Shown here: positions 8,741 to 18,943 of the stretch, piece by piece
Numbering within the stretch: position 1 is the first letter of the stretch
How the letters are laid out: every line of letters begins with the position of its first letter
Virus record (IMG/VR): IMGVR_UViG_3300020053_000024
Location: 1 to 41,128 of that record
DNA from: a virus
Direction: 5' to 3' (one strand)
Length of the DNA: 41,128 bases
Notes under the pieces: generated by a model
What the model was told of the DNA's origin: nothing
Databases searched by the model: none
The model's input: only the letters and a program-made list of their open reading frames with translations
Position numbers and translations under genes: made by a program

Positions 8741-9355
8741 TTACCCCTCGTTAAAACCAGTTAATGATTGTACTCTAACTGTATAATCAATTTGAATTAA
8801 TCTGTTTAACGACTTTTGTACAGGATGGAAAATAACGTGTGTAAGAAGTTTGCCGTCACCAGTTGGACTATAACTTACTAATCCTAGTTCGTCAAATACA
8901 AATGAACTTTCTGTATTAGTAGCAGTATCGTTTGCTTCTTGCCCGTTTGGTTCACCGTAGTCTAACAAACAACTTACTAAGATATCTGTATAACTAGTGC
9001 CTGTAACGTGTCGTGTTTCAATTTTGTTTCTATTTGGATCTACGTTATTTGCTGATCTGTCATCAACAACCTTTTTATAAGTTTGGTTGTATAATGAAGC
9101 ATTTGTACCAGTGCTATTTGGTGTTAAGTATGTAATAATGCCTGTAGGATCAACACTAGTACCACCGTTCCCAAATGCCATTTCGTATACAAATCCCTGT
9201 CCTGCGTTGGCCAATGATTCAGCAAGTGCAATACTCATATTCTCATAGTGAATTGCATTGCGCTTATCAATGTAAATTTCGCTAGTCTCGGGGTTATATA
9301 TCTTAATATGACCCTGCACTAACACTCCGTTTTTATCTAATAAATTATCTGTCAT
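8741..9355 (-). CDS. Small virion structural protein upstream of the fibres
   Basis: A 204-residue protein with segments LVQGHIKIYNPETSEIYIDKRNAIHYENMS (about 12-41) and GFVYEMAFGNGG (about 54-65). The rest is beta-rich and ends with IDYTVRVQSLTGFNEG. I recall similar short proteins beside fibre genes in marine T4-like phages, annotated only as structural. It could be a fibre-attachment or collar element, inferred from its place between the giant baseplate-region gene and the fibre genes. It has its own Shine-Dalgarno (GTAGGAAAA, about 8 bases from the ATG) and a late-promoter-like element overlapping the stop of the giant gene. Only 4 bases separate it from fibre C. Confidence 0.68.
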   Translation of the reverse strand: MTDNLLDKNGVLVQGHIKIYNPETSEIYIDKRNAIHYENMSIALAESLANAGQGFVYEMAFGNGGTSVDPTGIITYLTPNSTGTNASLYNQTYKKVVDDRSANNVDPNRNKIETRHVTGTSYTDILVSCLLDYGEPNGQEANDTATNTESSFVFDELGLVSYSPTGDGKLLTHVIFHPVQKSLNRLIQIDYTVRVQSLTGFNEG

Positions 9356-9373
9356 TTGTGTTTTCCTACATTG

Positions 9374-9381
9374 TATTTATT
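9374..9381 (-). promoter_or_regulatory. Late-promoter-like element (AATAAATA) overlapping a stop codon
   Basis: On the minus strand AATAAATACAATGTAGG precedes the 204-residue structural gene by 18 bases. The element covers the TAA stop of the giant gene (9377-9379). It matches seven of eight bases of the T4 late core and is followed by C, like the two identical modules at 27718-27738 and 33593-33613. Confidence 0.55.
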
Positions 9382-12300
9382 TAGGTAAGTCAACCTCTTC
9401 CGCTCTTAAGAACTGTGCGATAGCATTTTCTGTCTTACCTAGTGTTTTTCCAGGGTCATTCCATACTTTTCCAACCCTTCTAATTACTGTTATTCGAACT
9501 CCATCTGCTGGTGCAGTTAATAGCGTCATTGTATTACCTAAAATGCTATATTGCGCTGGTTGCAATACGTCACCTTCTGGTGAATCTTGATCAACCGTTG
9601 GGTCAAACATATACATAGCATTCTTGCGTTGACGCTTGCCACCAACAAATACTTCAAATTCATTAACACTAGCCGGAGTCCAATCTAGTGTAAATTCTGA
9701 TGTAGTGCCATCACCTTCATATGTATTAACTAATGTTTTATCTTGGTATGGAATTGTTTGTTGGAATCCCTGATCAAACAACTCGTCTCCTACATTATGA
9801 ATGTCTCTAACACCTGTACCTAATGTACCTCTACGTAACTGTTGTAAACTGTTACCGTCTTTAACCATATATTCAATACGCTCGCCGTTAACAAATATAA
9901 CACCTGGAACATTATTGGCTTTATCAGGTATAAACATGGTTTCACCGTTTTCAACTAAAATTTCTTTGTCAAACTGTTTTAAATCTGCTTGTAGTCTATA
10001 CTTATTCACATCACCTAAACGTTTATAAACTGTTCTATTCAACATATCTTTAAATTGTCTAAATCCAAACTTAGAAACTGTTGGTCCTGATTCAGCAAAC
10101 TGAATTACTTCAACAGCATCGTTTTCATTTAACGGTGTTGCCATACGCACAAAGAATCTGTCATTTGTTACTTTATAATCAACACTAGGTGTTTGAATCT
10201 TTCCATTAACAATAATCCAAACATACTCAGCATCAATAGTTTGTCTCTCAAGTTTAATTAGACCTGCTTTCAAATGATTGTATTCAATATCGCCAGCACT
10301 TTCAAAGTTTAGTGTAGTTCTTGTTACAATGTCATAATTTTTACGATCAATTTCTTGAATATCGTGTCTACTAAAATGTGTTACTCTAAAAATTTCGTCT
10401 TCAGGTGGAACTGTGTTAAGTGTAATTGTATTTCCACTTACTGTGTATTCTCCGTCAACAGTTACATACACATCTAGTCTTGCTCCAGGAACTTTAACGT
10501 TTTCAAAAATTTCAACACTAGAGTTTGCAGGACGGAAAATATAATCTATAGTATATGTAAGTTCTACGCCGTTCAATAATACTAAGATATCATTAGCACC
10601 TAATGTACCGCCTGGTTGTTGCCAGTTACGTAATGCATATTCTACTCTGTCATCAATAATAAATGATTCGTTGTATCCTGCGTTAAGAATGTTATCACCA
10701 ACTCTAACAATTAAGTTATGACTTGCTGGTAAACTACTAAATGGAGTTAAACTTAATTCATATGTTGATGTACTTCCATCTGATCTAATATTATCAGTTT
10801 TAATTTCACTAAATGTTTGTGCGTTACTTGCATAAATTCCATAATTAATTACTGCACCTTCAGCCGGTGCTTGACCAAATGTAATTGCAACTTTGTTAGC
10901 AGTATCATATGAACTGTCTGTTGTTTCTAAAATATAATCAACTTTCTCGCCATTAACTGTGATTAAACTGTTAAGTTCATCTTTCCAGTCAACTCTTGTA
11001 AGGAATTGAATTGTTGAGCCGTCTCCAGTAAATGTATCTAGATCTAATATTTCCTCACCATTGCCGCTCATTGTAATAATGTTTACAGAACTATTAATTG
11101 CTGGTGCTGAAGTAAATGTTATTGTTTTGTTTTTATAATCTACTGTATAATCTGTTCTAACAATGTTGTTTACTTTAACAAAAATAGCAAACTTACTTTG
11201 TGGTTGACCATCATAGTTAAATATCTTTGTAACATTATCTCCAACATATGCTACACTTTCAATTCTACTTCCGCCTTCACCAACTCTATCGTATACTTTA
11301 ATATCTAATGTATCAAGAACTTGTCCAGGAATAAGTTCCTCTGGTCCTTTAGATGTTGTAGGTGTAACAAATCCGTCACCGTCGATAACAATATCTTCTG
11401 GATTTATACCTGAAGCAGTTGCATATGCTAAGTCACCACCGGTAATTAATGTATCATATGCTCTTGGATCAGGAATAAACGAACCGTCTGATGTATTTTT
11501 GCGAATAACAATTACATCGCCTGATTGTGTTGGTAAAATCTCTTCATCAAATTTGATTACCGTAGACTCAACAATAGTACCATCATCAGTTAAAATAAAT
11601 CCTGTTTGGCTTGCTCCAGTAATACTTTGGATGATTGCATTTGGATTTGTAACAGGATTTCCTGTTCCAAAGTTAGGATCATCAATTCTTATACCATTTT
11701 TATAAACATTATATTCAATACCTGTTTCTAATGCTTTAGCAAAGTCGTAAATTTTTGTACTGTCATCACTTAAACGGAATACTTCATCTTCATATGTATT
11801 ATCATATGTATCATATGCAGAAGTAAACCACGAATCTGCACTCCAACCCGAGCCACCGCCAAAGTTGAAACTCTTAACTTGAACACCACCGTAGTCAATG
11901 CCGTCAAGTAATTGCCCTAAGTCATTTGCTAACTGTCCTGTAGTTGGATTGTAGAATAAGTTAATTCTATCTGCCGCAGTTAATAATGATATATCTTTAA
12001 AATACTCAATTGTTATAGTTTTGTTATTAGCAGGAGGAGTATTAAAAACAATTTGGCCTATTTTTCTATCATGTGTTCTACCATTACTGTCATTAACATT
12101 AGTAATAGTATAATCTCTTGACAGTATTTCGTCGTCTCCGATAGTAATTTTAATTTTATTTGTTCTTAAATCTACTGGCCATTTTAAAGTAAATTTATAT
12201 CTTCCGCCTGTTCCAGTAAATGTTTCTGTTTCATCAAGTGTTGTTATAAAGAACGCACCAGTTACTCTATCAAACTTAACGGCTAAGTGTGTAGCACGTA

Positions 12301-15300
12301 AATTTGAATCTCCAATAACTGCACTTGCTTTAGCAACTGTTCCGTTATCTCCTGGAGAACCATTTAAAGTAATAGTAGGTGCTGAAATATATCCTGTACC
12401 CGGATTAGTAATTCTAATCTCAGATATAGATCCGTTTTTACCAATGTACGCTTCAGCAACAGCGCCGGTGCCGCCGCCGCCGGATATTTCAACTGATGGT
12501 GCATTTAGATAACCCGAACCTGCTTCGTAAATATTAATTTCTTTAATTTTAAAACTTACATTTTCTAACCAGTGCTTTTGTGGATAAGATGTGATACCGT
12601 TTACTTGTACAGTATCATTTACTACTCTAGTATCTACAGGAACAATTTTTCCTCTAGCATCACTATAGTAAGGTGGCAAATCAAAATCAGTAACGATTGT
12701 TTGAGTATTATCATCACCTTCATATGTTGATAAGTATTCTCTAATTTTAGTTTTATAAGGTTTAACTTCTTTTACATATTCTTCATAACTTTCTAAGAAG
12801 TCATTATTAAATGTAATGTCTTTTCTTAGTTTACCAACATTATGCTTTGCTTTAACAAATGAAGTTTTAAATGCCCAATCAATAAATGGTTGTTCACTTA
12901 AAATATAACGCATTTGTGCAAAGAATAATTCATTATAATGAATTGCTAAGTCATCAACAAATATTTTATCACGTAATGATGACAGTATAATTCTTAATTC
13001 TTGAACTGGTATTAAATCAAACGCACTATCATCATATCCAAAACTATCATAACCAACTAATTCATCGCTATAATCGTACAATGCTTTAGATAGTTGTACT
13101 GTAGCATTTTCTCTACCGATTGTTTCATAGTTAATAGTATAATCAACATTTACTTGTTCGTCAATTTTACGTAAAAGTAACCAGCCGCCGGAACCTACAT
13201 TGTTAATTTTTACAATTTGACCATAAACGTCATCTAACGATTCTAATTCGTATGTTTCGTCAATTACGAAATCTGCTTTAGTTAATTCATTATAACCTTC
13301 TGCATACCAATTATCATAACTCCAATAATCTCTTACATCATAACTTTGACTAATAATTCTATTCCACGGATAATTGCCGCCAACGTACTCGTAAACTGAC
13401 CATCTATTAGCATAAGAAGTGTCTGTATTAACTAACACAGAAAACTTACGTACGGTAATTACGTCTGTACTGCTGTAATTTGAACCTTGATTAATTACTG
13501 TTGCACTAATAACCGATCCAATGCTGTTAATTTCAAGAGCAACTTCAGCATTTTCTCCTGCTGTAGTAACAAACTCTACTGTTGGATTTGTTTTATAGCC
13601 TCTTCCTCCGTCAACAATATCTACTCTAATTAATTTACCATCAATTATAGTTGCATTAAGTTGTGCAGTTCTTACTTTACTAACTGAAACATATTGAAGT
13701 TCTAAATCTGTATCAATTGTCAAATCATAAAGTCTTGATGCTAGGGTTGGTTTAGGATCATTACTATCTAGATCTGATAAATCAAAATCATCAATTAATA
13801 CATTTTGTTTTAATACAATGTTTACTCTTTCAATTGCTTGTTTAAGTGCTTCAACTCTGTTAACAAACATAGTTTGTCGTGGGTTGTTTAGTACTCCGTA
13901 TTTGTCTTGATTTCCTAACTGTCTGTCAGGAATTTCTCTACCTTGTTTGTCAAACCCAATTAAACTATCAAACCATTTTTCTTCTAAGTCTGATTTAGGA
14001 ATACTTGTACCAAGTCCATCAGTAATAATATTATACTGATTATGAATATTCTGTTCAAGGTTATCAATAGTCCAATAACTAAATTTAATAACACTATCTT
14101 TTCCTGTAATACTTGATCCTAAATTATGTAACGCCCACTCATTATCTCTTAATAAGTTTACATATTTGTATCCTTGACCATTAGGATCTCTAATTAATTC
14201 TTGAACATCGGCACCACTAATTGATCTACCTGGTACATCTGGAACTGTTTTTTTATTTCTTACCCAGAAATAATTGTAATTTGTAAACTTTTGTGCAGGT
14301 TCGTCATATACTCTTCTAGTTGAATATACACTGTCGCCGTATTTAGATTTTCCGCTAATACCACGTGTAAGTCCTTCTTCTGTATCTGCATCTTCGTCCC
14401 ATTCGCTTGGTAATAATGTTGTCTCTACCCATTCATAAATTTCAACTTCAGTACCTGGAAAAATTGTATTAAACTGATTTGTAACACTAAAAATATTTCC
14501 AGTATTACTATAAGGATTAATAAATCTTACAGCATCAATATCCCACCATAGTTTACCAACTATATCAACTGTATTAAAAATAGTAGCATCTTTAACTACC
14601 CCTACTACACTATCATCTACAATATTATAACTTGCAGGATCATATGTAGTTTTATATGATAATTCAACTTCTGCCGGTCCGGCAATTTTTCCTTGTAGCG
14701 GATCAATATAATCAAGATACTCATCTACAACATTAGTTTGTTTGTTGTAAATACTAACACTTTTAATTTTGTTAACATCAACAACTGGTCTTGCTTGACG
14801 CTTTCTTGTCCATAACTTACCTGTTGAAGGGCTTCTATAATCAAATACTGCGCCCGGAGAACTATTTTCTTCTTCGTTTAAGTAAGTAGGTAATCCTGCA
14901 TAAATGTGATTATTGCTAACTGCTAATACTTCACCAAAGTATACAACATTTGGATCTGAGTTTTTAATTTTATCAGCATAAACATATCTATTTCCTGTTA
15001 ACTCAAATACAAATATCTCACCTGTATCAGTAAGTGTTGTATTAAACAATGTTGTTCCGTTATCAAATAATGTTAAGTTTGCATCAAATTCTGTTATGCT
15101 TGTTGAATCTCCGCCTGATGATGTAATAACTAATCTGTCTCCACTAAATTTTACTTTAGAACCAAACTTTTCATTTGGTAATCCTTTTGGACCAGTTAGT
15201 GTTTGTACTAGACTAAATGTTCCGTGAATTGATTCATATAGATAAACTGCACCAGCATTTGTATAAGTTGTGCTCCAATTAGTTGCACCTACAGCAATAA

Positions 15301-18300
15301 ATTTGCCATCATCAGAAACAGCAACACTTGATCCGTAGTTAATATCTACTTTCTCCGAATCAACTAACTGATCCCAAAGGAACTGTCCGTTAATTAATCT
15401 GTAAATCGCAAGTTTAGGAGTACTTAATGCACTGTCAACTTGATCGCCATACTTAACTACTGATGCTAATACGTGTCCGTTTTTACTTACATCATAATTT
15501 GATCCAAACTGTAATAGATTAGAAGTTTCTAATGCACTATCATTGCCAACAATAAATCCTGTATTGTTAGGAATGTATCCGTTTAAGTCAACGCCTGTTT
15601 CAACTAACACCCAGTCTGCTAAATTAAATGCTCTAGGTAAAACATTAGTAGTTGCTTGATAAATTTCTTCTGCATATTTTACATATTCACCTTCGTAATA
15701 TGTAATAGTCGGATCGTGTTCTCCACGATAGTTTTCATCTGAACCTAATTGCCAGCCTAGTGACTCATCGTAATTAATAATATTAATTCTACCAGGTTCT
15801 GCAAATGTGTTATTACCCTTACTTGAAATATAAATTGCACGACTTCCATCTGGTCGAGTAATTAAATCTATAGTTGCTCCAAGATGTTTGTAGTTAGTAC
15901 TATCTGGCATTGTATAGACGTTTGTTAATACATAGAAGTTACTAGCATTTCTTTCGTAAACTGCATATGCTCCTTGACGCACAAGTCCGCTTGCTATCCC
16001 TGTTTCAGTTACAGGTATGTTATAGACTCTAGTCCAATCATTATTTGATAATGAAGGTGGATTTGCCTCTCTTGGAGAACCTTGTATTACTGTTTGTTTA
16101 TAAACCCAGTATTCAAAATTTTGTAATGTTCTAGTACTTCCTGGAGTAAGGTTTTCGCCTCTATCAATAACAATAAGTGGACCCACTGTATTGTTTGTTA
16201 AATATACTCCTATTGTAGTACCAACAAGTCTAATAGTTCCTGCACCTTGTGAACCTTCAACTATACTTAAACTTGAAATGTTCCCAAATTCACTACCTTT
16301 CTTCCATGTTCCTGTTGTATTTCTAAGGAAGAGTCTTAAGTTATTAAACACCTTTTCGACATACATGACTTCACCTGTTGCAAGAGTATCGTTATCTCTT
16401 ACAATATCGCCAACAACTGGAATATACGGATTACCATAATTGGGATTGTAGTCAGGATCGCCTGGTGTTGGCGAACCACTATTATCAAAGTTAGTTAAGT
16501 TTACATTCGCCCAACCGTCCCAGATATCATAAACTCTGTGAGTTGTTCTATTCAGATAATCGTGGTCTAATTCAGGAGCAATAACTGATGGCTCTTGTAC
16601 AATTCCATCTGCATTACGATATTCATTAAACCAAAATTGAAATTCATCGTTCGGTGCTGTAATATCATTTTCAAGTGTTTTAGGTAATCTGAATACCCAC
16701 TTGTCTGAGATTTCATATCCTGCTTCACTATTCCATGTTAATGTTTCAATATATGACGGAACTCCAGGATCAGCGTCATCTACAATGTTATAAACATTTT
16801 CCCAATAATTAACTGTACGAACTTCTGCTTGTTTAATAATGTCTTGAACAATTAAATATGGTTTAGTTTCAATAGTTTGTGTTACGTTAAATGTTTGACC
16901 GACTGGAATTTTCCACCAACCTGCAAGATCATCATTAGGTTGTTGTACTGCACGTTCGTAACTACCGATATTAATATCGCCAACTGTTAATGTACCTTCA
17001 TCTGCAAAATCGCCATTTGTTTCATTAACATAGATAAGTGTTCTATTGTCACCAGTTGTATATTTGTATACAACAATACCTAATGCAATATCACTACTAA
17101 TTGTTTCTCCAATATCTGGAATTGCTTGTGTATTGTCAACTAATAGTATATCATCAACCTTTTCTTCAATGATGTGTTCTCCTGTAAAGAAGTCTGATGA
17201 TAATATATTGCTGTCATTAAATGGATTAACACCTGATGGATATCTAGTATTTTTAGAGTTCCAAATTAACTGTAATTTGTCGCCAACTGCACTTCCTTCG
17301 TATTGAACTGATTGGGCTCTAATTAAAACGTGATCAGTTACTTCTTCTTGGAATGTAAAGTTTCCTCGTAAAATTAACCAAAGGTTATCATAGACTCCGT
17401 CGTCATCTGTACCGACAACTGCGTTAACATGAGATGCAAAACTTGGATATGCTAAACTGTCATCACTTGGAAATACTGTTGTTTTTGCTTTCCAGAATTG
17501 ATTAGTATACTGTACAATGTCATCTTGTTGATATGTTGAAACAGGATCAAATGTACCTTTGTATGTTGTTTTAACATTGCCAGCATAAGGAATTCCAACT
17601 ACAATAAACTTACCGTCAGTGCTTACTGCTGTAGAACTACCAAAACTTTCGCCACCTGTAAACAAGTTTGGAGGACAGTCAAGTACTTGTGATTGAATCA
17701 TATTCAAGTTTTCTGCCGCTCTATAGTGAATGTCTACTCTACCTAAACTAGTGTTAGTAGGATTAGGAACACCTACGGCAACTACTGTGTTAATATCGTT
17801 AGCAGAAATGCTTGATCCAAAACGTCTAGTATCACTGCCAAACACTCCATCGAGTGTAGCATTATAACTTTTTTGATTTAATTTATAATTGTTTGTATTC
17901 TCTAAAACAGTCCAACGGTTAACTTCATCTGAATCAACCCAAACACGCTCATTTGCTGAATAATTATCTCGGGTAACAACTGCATTAACATCTGTCAATG
18001 ACGGAACTCTTACTGAGTTAAGTTTAACAAGGAATCCGTTTGCTTCTGGAACGTCAGGTACTTCTCCTGTAGTTTCAGCATATACAATATTAAGACTTAC
18101 TCGTTTAACTTTATAAAATCTTTCTGAATCTGGTATTGTTCCTAGTACACCAATAATGTCATCTTTTTCAAATTGCGGGACTCTATTAAGTTCAATCTCA
18201 ATAGAACTTGAACTATCACTATTAATAATACTTTTAACCTTGAATGGTGTTTCAGTTTGTCGTAAAACGTCCCACGATTGTCCACGTTTACTAACCCAAA

Positions 18301-18943
18301 CATACTGACCTACTGAAACTGATTTTACAGAAAAGTCTAAAATACTATCGTAGTTTGTAAATTTAAAATCAATATCATCTTCAGCAACATACCCAGCAGT
18401 TTTAATATACGAATCTGAATCGCTTAAATCTTTAGTTGGGAATGGTGTATGATTATAATTTTCAGGTTTAGAATAAACATCATTTTTAGCATATCTATAT
18501 ACTAAGTCTGTTGCTTGTGGATCTATATTTTGTACCAACTGGAATGGCTGTGGCTGTAAACGCATCTTTGATTCGTCAATTAAATATTCAACTTCTTCAA
18601 AGCCACCGCTTGCTCCATATTGACCTACTTTAAATGCCCACTCTTCAAAAAATTCTAAACTTGAATTTTCTGTATTAGACAGAGCATCAAACAATTTACT
18701 TAAACTATTTTGTGTACCTTTATCTTGAATAAATCCTTGATAGAATTTATATTGACTAACTGGATCAGGAATAATATTTTCTAAATATTGTCTCTTTTGA
18801 TATCCAATTAAATGTTGTGCAATACGTTGTTGTTCACTATCGAAGTTGTCAGTATCAAGATCATAAAAGTCTGCAAACTGATTTGCTTTATAATCAAAGT
18901 TTGGAATAAGTTCTGATTTAGGTTCTTGAGGTATCTGTACCAT
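9377..18943 (-). CDS. Giant virion structural protein, C-terminal 3188 residues (second half of a split gene)
   Basis: Beta-rich virion protein. Seven FG-GAP-like repeats, as in integrin-type propellers, begin near residues 375 (FGSSISAND), 434 (FGSSTAVSTDGK), 1021 (LGATIDLITRPDG), 1146 (FGSNYDVSKNG), 1203 (YGSSVAVSDDGK), 1260 (FGSKVKFSGD) and 1336 (FGEVLAVSNN). Later come G-GY-x-x-x-P repeats (GGRGYKTNPTVEF, GSGYLNAPSVEI, GTGYISAPTITL). From about 2240 onward there are six or more copies of a beta module (GDGSTxxF, then V-V-NG, then DYxI, then TITF-AP). The ATG at 18943 has no Shine-Dalgarno. The first residues (PKSELIPNFDYKANQFADFY) read as the middle of a protein, and the preceding ORF runs 136 bases past this start in another frame. 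I read this as the second half of one 4962-residue gene. Probably a baseplate-peripheral or tail-fibre-network protein, inferred from position after gp6. Confidence 0.8.
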   Translation of the reverse strand: MVQIPQEPKSELIPNFDYKANQFADFYDLDTDNFDSEQQRIAQHLIGYQKRQYLENIIPDPVSQYKFYQGFIQDKGTQNSLSKLFDALSNTENSSLEFFEEWAFKVGQYGASGGFEEVEYLIDESKMRLQPQPFQLVQNIDPQATDLVYRYAKNDVYSKPENYNHTPFPTKDLSDSDSYIKTAGYVAEDDIDFKFTNYDSILDFSVKSVSVGQYVWVSKRGQSWDVLRQTETPFKVKSIINSDSSSSIEIELNRVPQFEKDDIIGVLGTIPDSERFYKVKRVSLNIVYAETTGEVPDVPEANGFLVKLNSVRVPSLTDVNAVVTRDNYSANERVWVDSDEVNRWTVLENTNNYKLNQKSYNATLDGVFGSDTRRFGSSISANDINTVVAVGVPNPTNTSLGRVDIHYRAAENLNMIQSQVLDCPPNLFTGGESFGSSTAVSTDGKFIVVGIPYAGNVKTTYKGTFDPVSTYQQDDIVQYTNQFWKAKTTVFPSDDSLAYPSFASHVNAVVGTDDDGVYDNLWLILRGNFTFQEEVTDHVLIRAQSVQYEGSAVGDKLQLIWNSKNTRYPSGVNPFNDSNILSSDFFTGEHIIEEKVDDILLVDNTQAIPDIGETISSDIALGIVVYKYTTGDNRTLIYVNETNGDFADEGTLTVGDINIGSYERAVQQPNDDLAGWWKIPVGQTFNVTQTIETKPYLIVQDIIKQAEVRTVNYWENVYNIVDDADPGVPSYIETLTWNSEAGYEISDKWVFRLPKTLENDITAPNDEFQFWFNEYRNADGIVQEPSVIAPELDHDYLNRTTHRVYDIWDGWANVNLTNFDNSGSPTPGDPDYNPNYGNPYIPVVGDIVRDNDTLATGEVMYVEKVFNNLRLFLRNTTGTWKKGSEFGNISSLSIVEGSQGAGTIRLVGTTIGVYLTNNTVGPLIVIDRGENLTPGSTRTLQNFEYWVYKQTVIQGSPREANPPSLSNNDWTRVYNIPVTETGIASGLVRQGAYAVYERNASNFYVLTNVYTMPDSTNYKHLGATIDLITRPDGSRAIYISSKGNNTFAEPGRINIINYDESLGWQLGSDENYRGEHDPTITYYEGEYVKYAEEIYQATTNVLPRAFNLADWVLVETGVDLNGYIPNNTGFIVGNDSALETSNLLQFGSNYDVSKNGHVLASVVKYGDQVDSALSTPKLAIYRLINGQFLWDQLVDSEKVDINYGSSVAVSDDGKFIAVGATNWSTTYTNAGAVYLYESIHGTFSLVQTLTGPKGLPNEKFGSKVKFSGDRLVITSSGGDSTSITEFDANLTLFDNGTTLFNTTLTDTGEIFVFELTGNRYVYADKIKNSDPNVVYFGEVLAVSNNHIYAGLPTYLNEEENSSPGAVFDYRSPSTGKLWTRKRQARPVVDVNKIKSVSIYNKQTNVVDEYLDYIDPLQGKIAGPAEVELSYKTTYDPASYNIVDDSVVGVVKDATIFNTVDIVGKLWWDIDAVRFINPYSNTGNIFSVTNQFNTIFPGTEVEIYEWVETTLLPSEWDEDADTEEGLTRGISGKSKYGDSVYSTRRVYDEPAQKFTNYNYFWVRNKKTVPDVPGRSISGADVQELIRDPNGQGYKYVNLLRDNEWALHNLGSSITGKDSVIKFSYWTIDNLEQNIHNQYNIITDGLGTSIPKSDLEEKWFDSLIGFDKQGREIPDRQLGNQDKYGVLNNPRQTMFVNRVEALKQAIERVNIVLKQNVLIDDFDLSDLDSNDPKPTLASRLYDLTIDTDLELQYVSVSKVRTAQLNATIIDGKLIRVDIVDGGRGYKTNPTVEFVTTAGENAEVALEINSIGSVISATVINQGSNYSSTDVITVRKFSVLVNTDTSYANRWSVYEYVGGNYPWNRIISQSYDVRDYWSYDNWYAEGYNELTKADFVIDETYELESLDDVYGQIVKINNVGSGGWLLLRKIDEQVNVDYTINYETIGRENATVQLSKALYDYSDELVGYDSFGYDDSAFDLIPVQELRIILSSLRDKIFVDDLAIHYNELFFAQMRYILSEQPFIDWAFKTSFVKAKHNVGKLRKDITFNNDFLESYEEYVKEVKPYKTKIREYLSTYEGDDNTQTIVTDFDLPPYYSDARGKIVPVDTRVVNDTVQVNGITSYPQKHWLENVSFKIKEINIYEAGSGYLNAPSVEISGGGGTGAVAEAYIGKNGSISEIRITNPGTGYISAPTITLNGSPGDNGTVAKASAVIGDSNLRATHLAVKFDRVTGAFFITTLDETETFTGTGGRYKFTLKWPVDLRTNKIKITIGDDEILSRDYTITNVNDSNGRTHDRKIGQIVFNTPPANNKTITIEYFKDISLLTAADRINLFYNPTTGQLANDLGQLLDGIDYGGVQVKSFNFGGGSGWSADSWFTSAYDTYDNTYEDEVFRLSDDSTKIYDFAKALETGIEYNVYKNGIRIDDPNFGTGNPVTNPNAIIQSITGASQTGFILTDDGTIVESTVIKFDEEILPTQSGDVIVIRKNTSDGSFIPDPRAYDTLITGGDLAYATASGINPEDIVIDGDGFVTPTTSKGPEELIPGQVLDTLDIKVYDRVGEGGSRIESVAYVGDNVTKIFNYDGQPQSKFAIFVKVNNIVRTDYTVDYKNKTITFTSAPAINSSVNIITMSGNGEEILDLDTFTGDGSTIQFLTRVDWKDELNSLITVNGEKVDYILETTDSSYDTANKVAITFGQAPAEGAVINYGIYASNAQTFSEIKTDNIRSDGSTSTYELSLTPFSSLPASHNLIVRVGDNILNAGYNESFIIDDRVEYALRNWQQPGGTLGANDILVLLNGVELTYTIDYIFRPANSSVEIFENVKVPGARLDVYVTVDGEYTVSGNTITLNTVPPEDEIFRVTHFSRHDIQEIDRKNYDIVTRTTLNFESAGDIEYNHLKAGLIKLERQTIDAEYVWIIVNGKIQTPSVDYKVTNDRFFVRMATPLNENDAVEVIQFAESGPTVSKFGFRQFKDMLNRTVYKRLGDVNKYRLQADLKQFDKEILVENGETMFIPDKANNVPGVIFVNGERIEYMVKDGNSLQQLRRGTLGTGVRDIHNVGDELFDQGFQQTIPYQDKTLVNTYEGDGTTSEFTLDWTPASVNEFEVFVGGKRQRKNAMYMFDPTVDQDSPEGDVLQPAQYSILGNTMTLLTAPADGVRITVIRRVGKVWNDPGKTLGKTENAIAQFLRAEEVDLPK

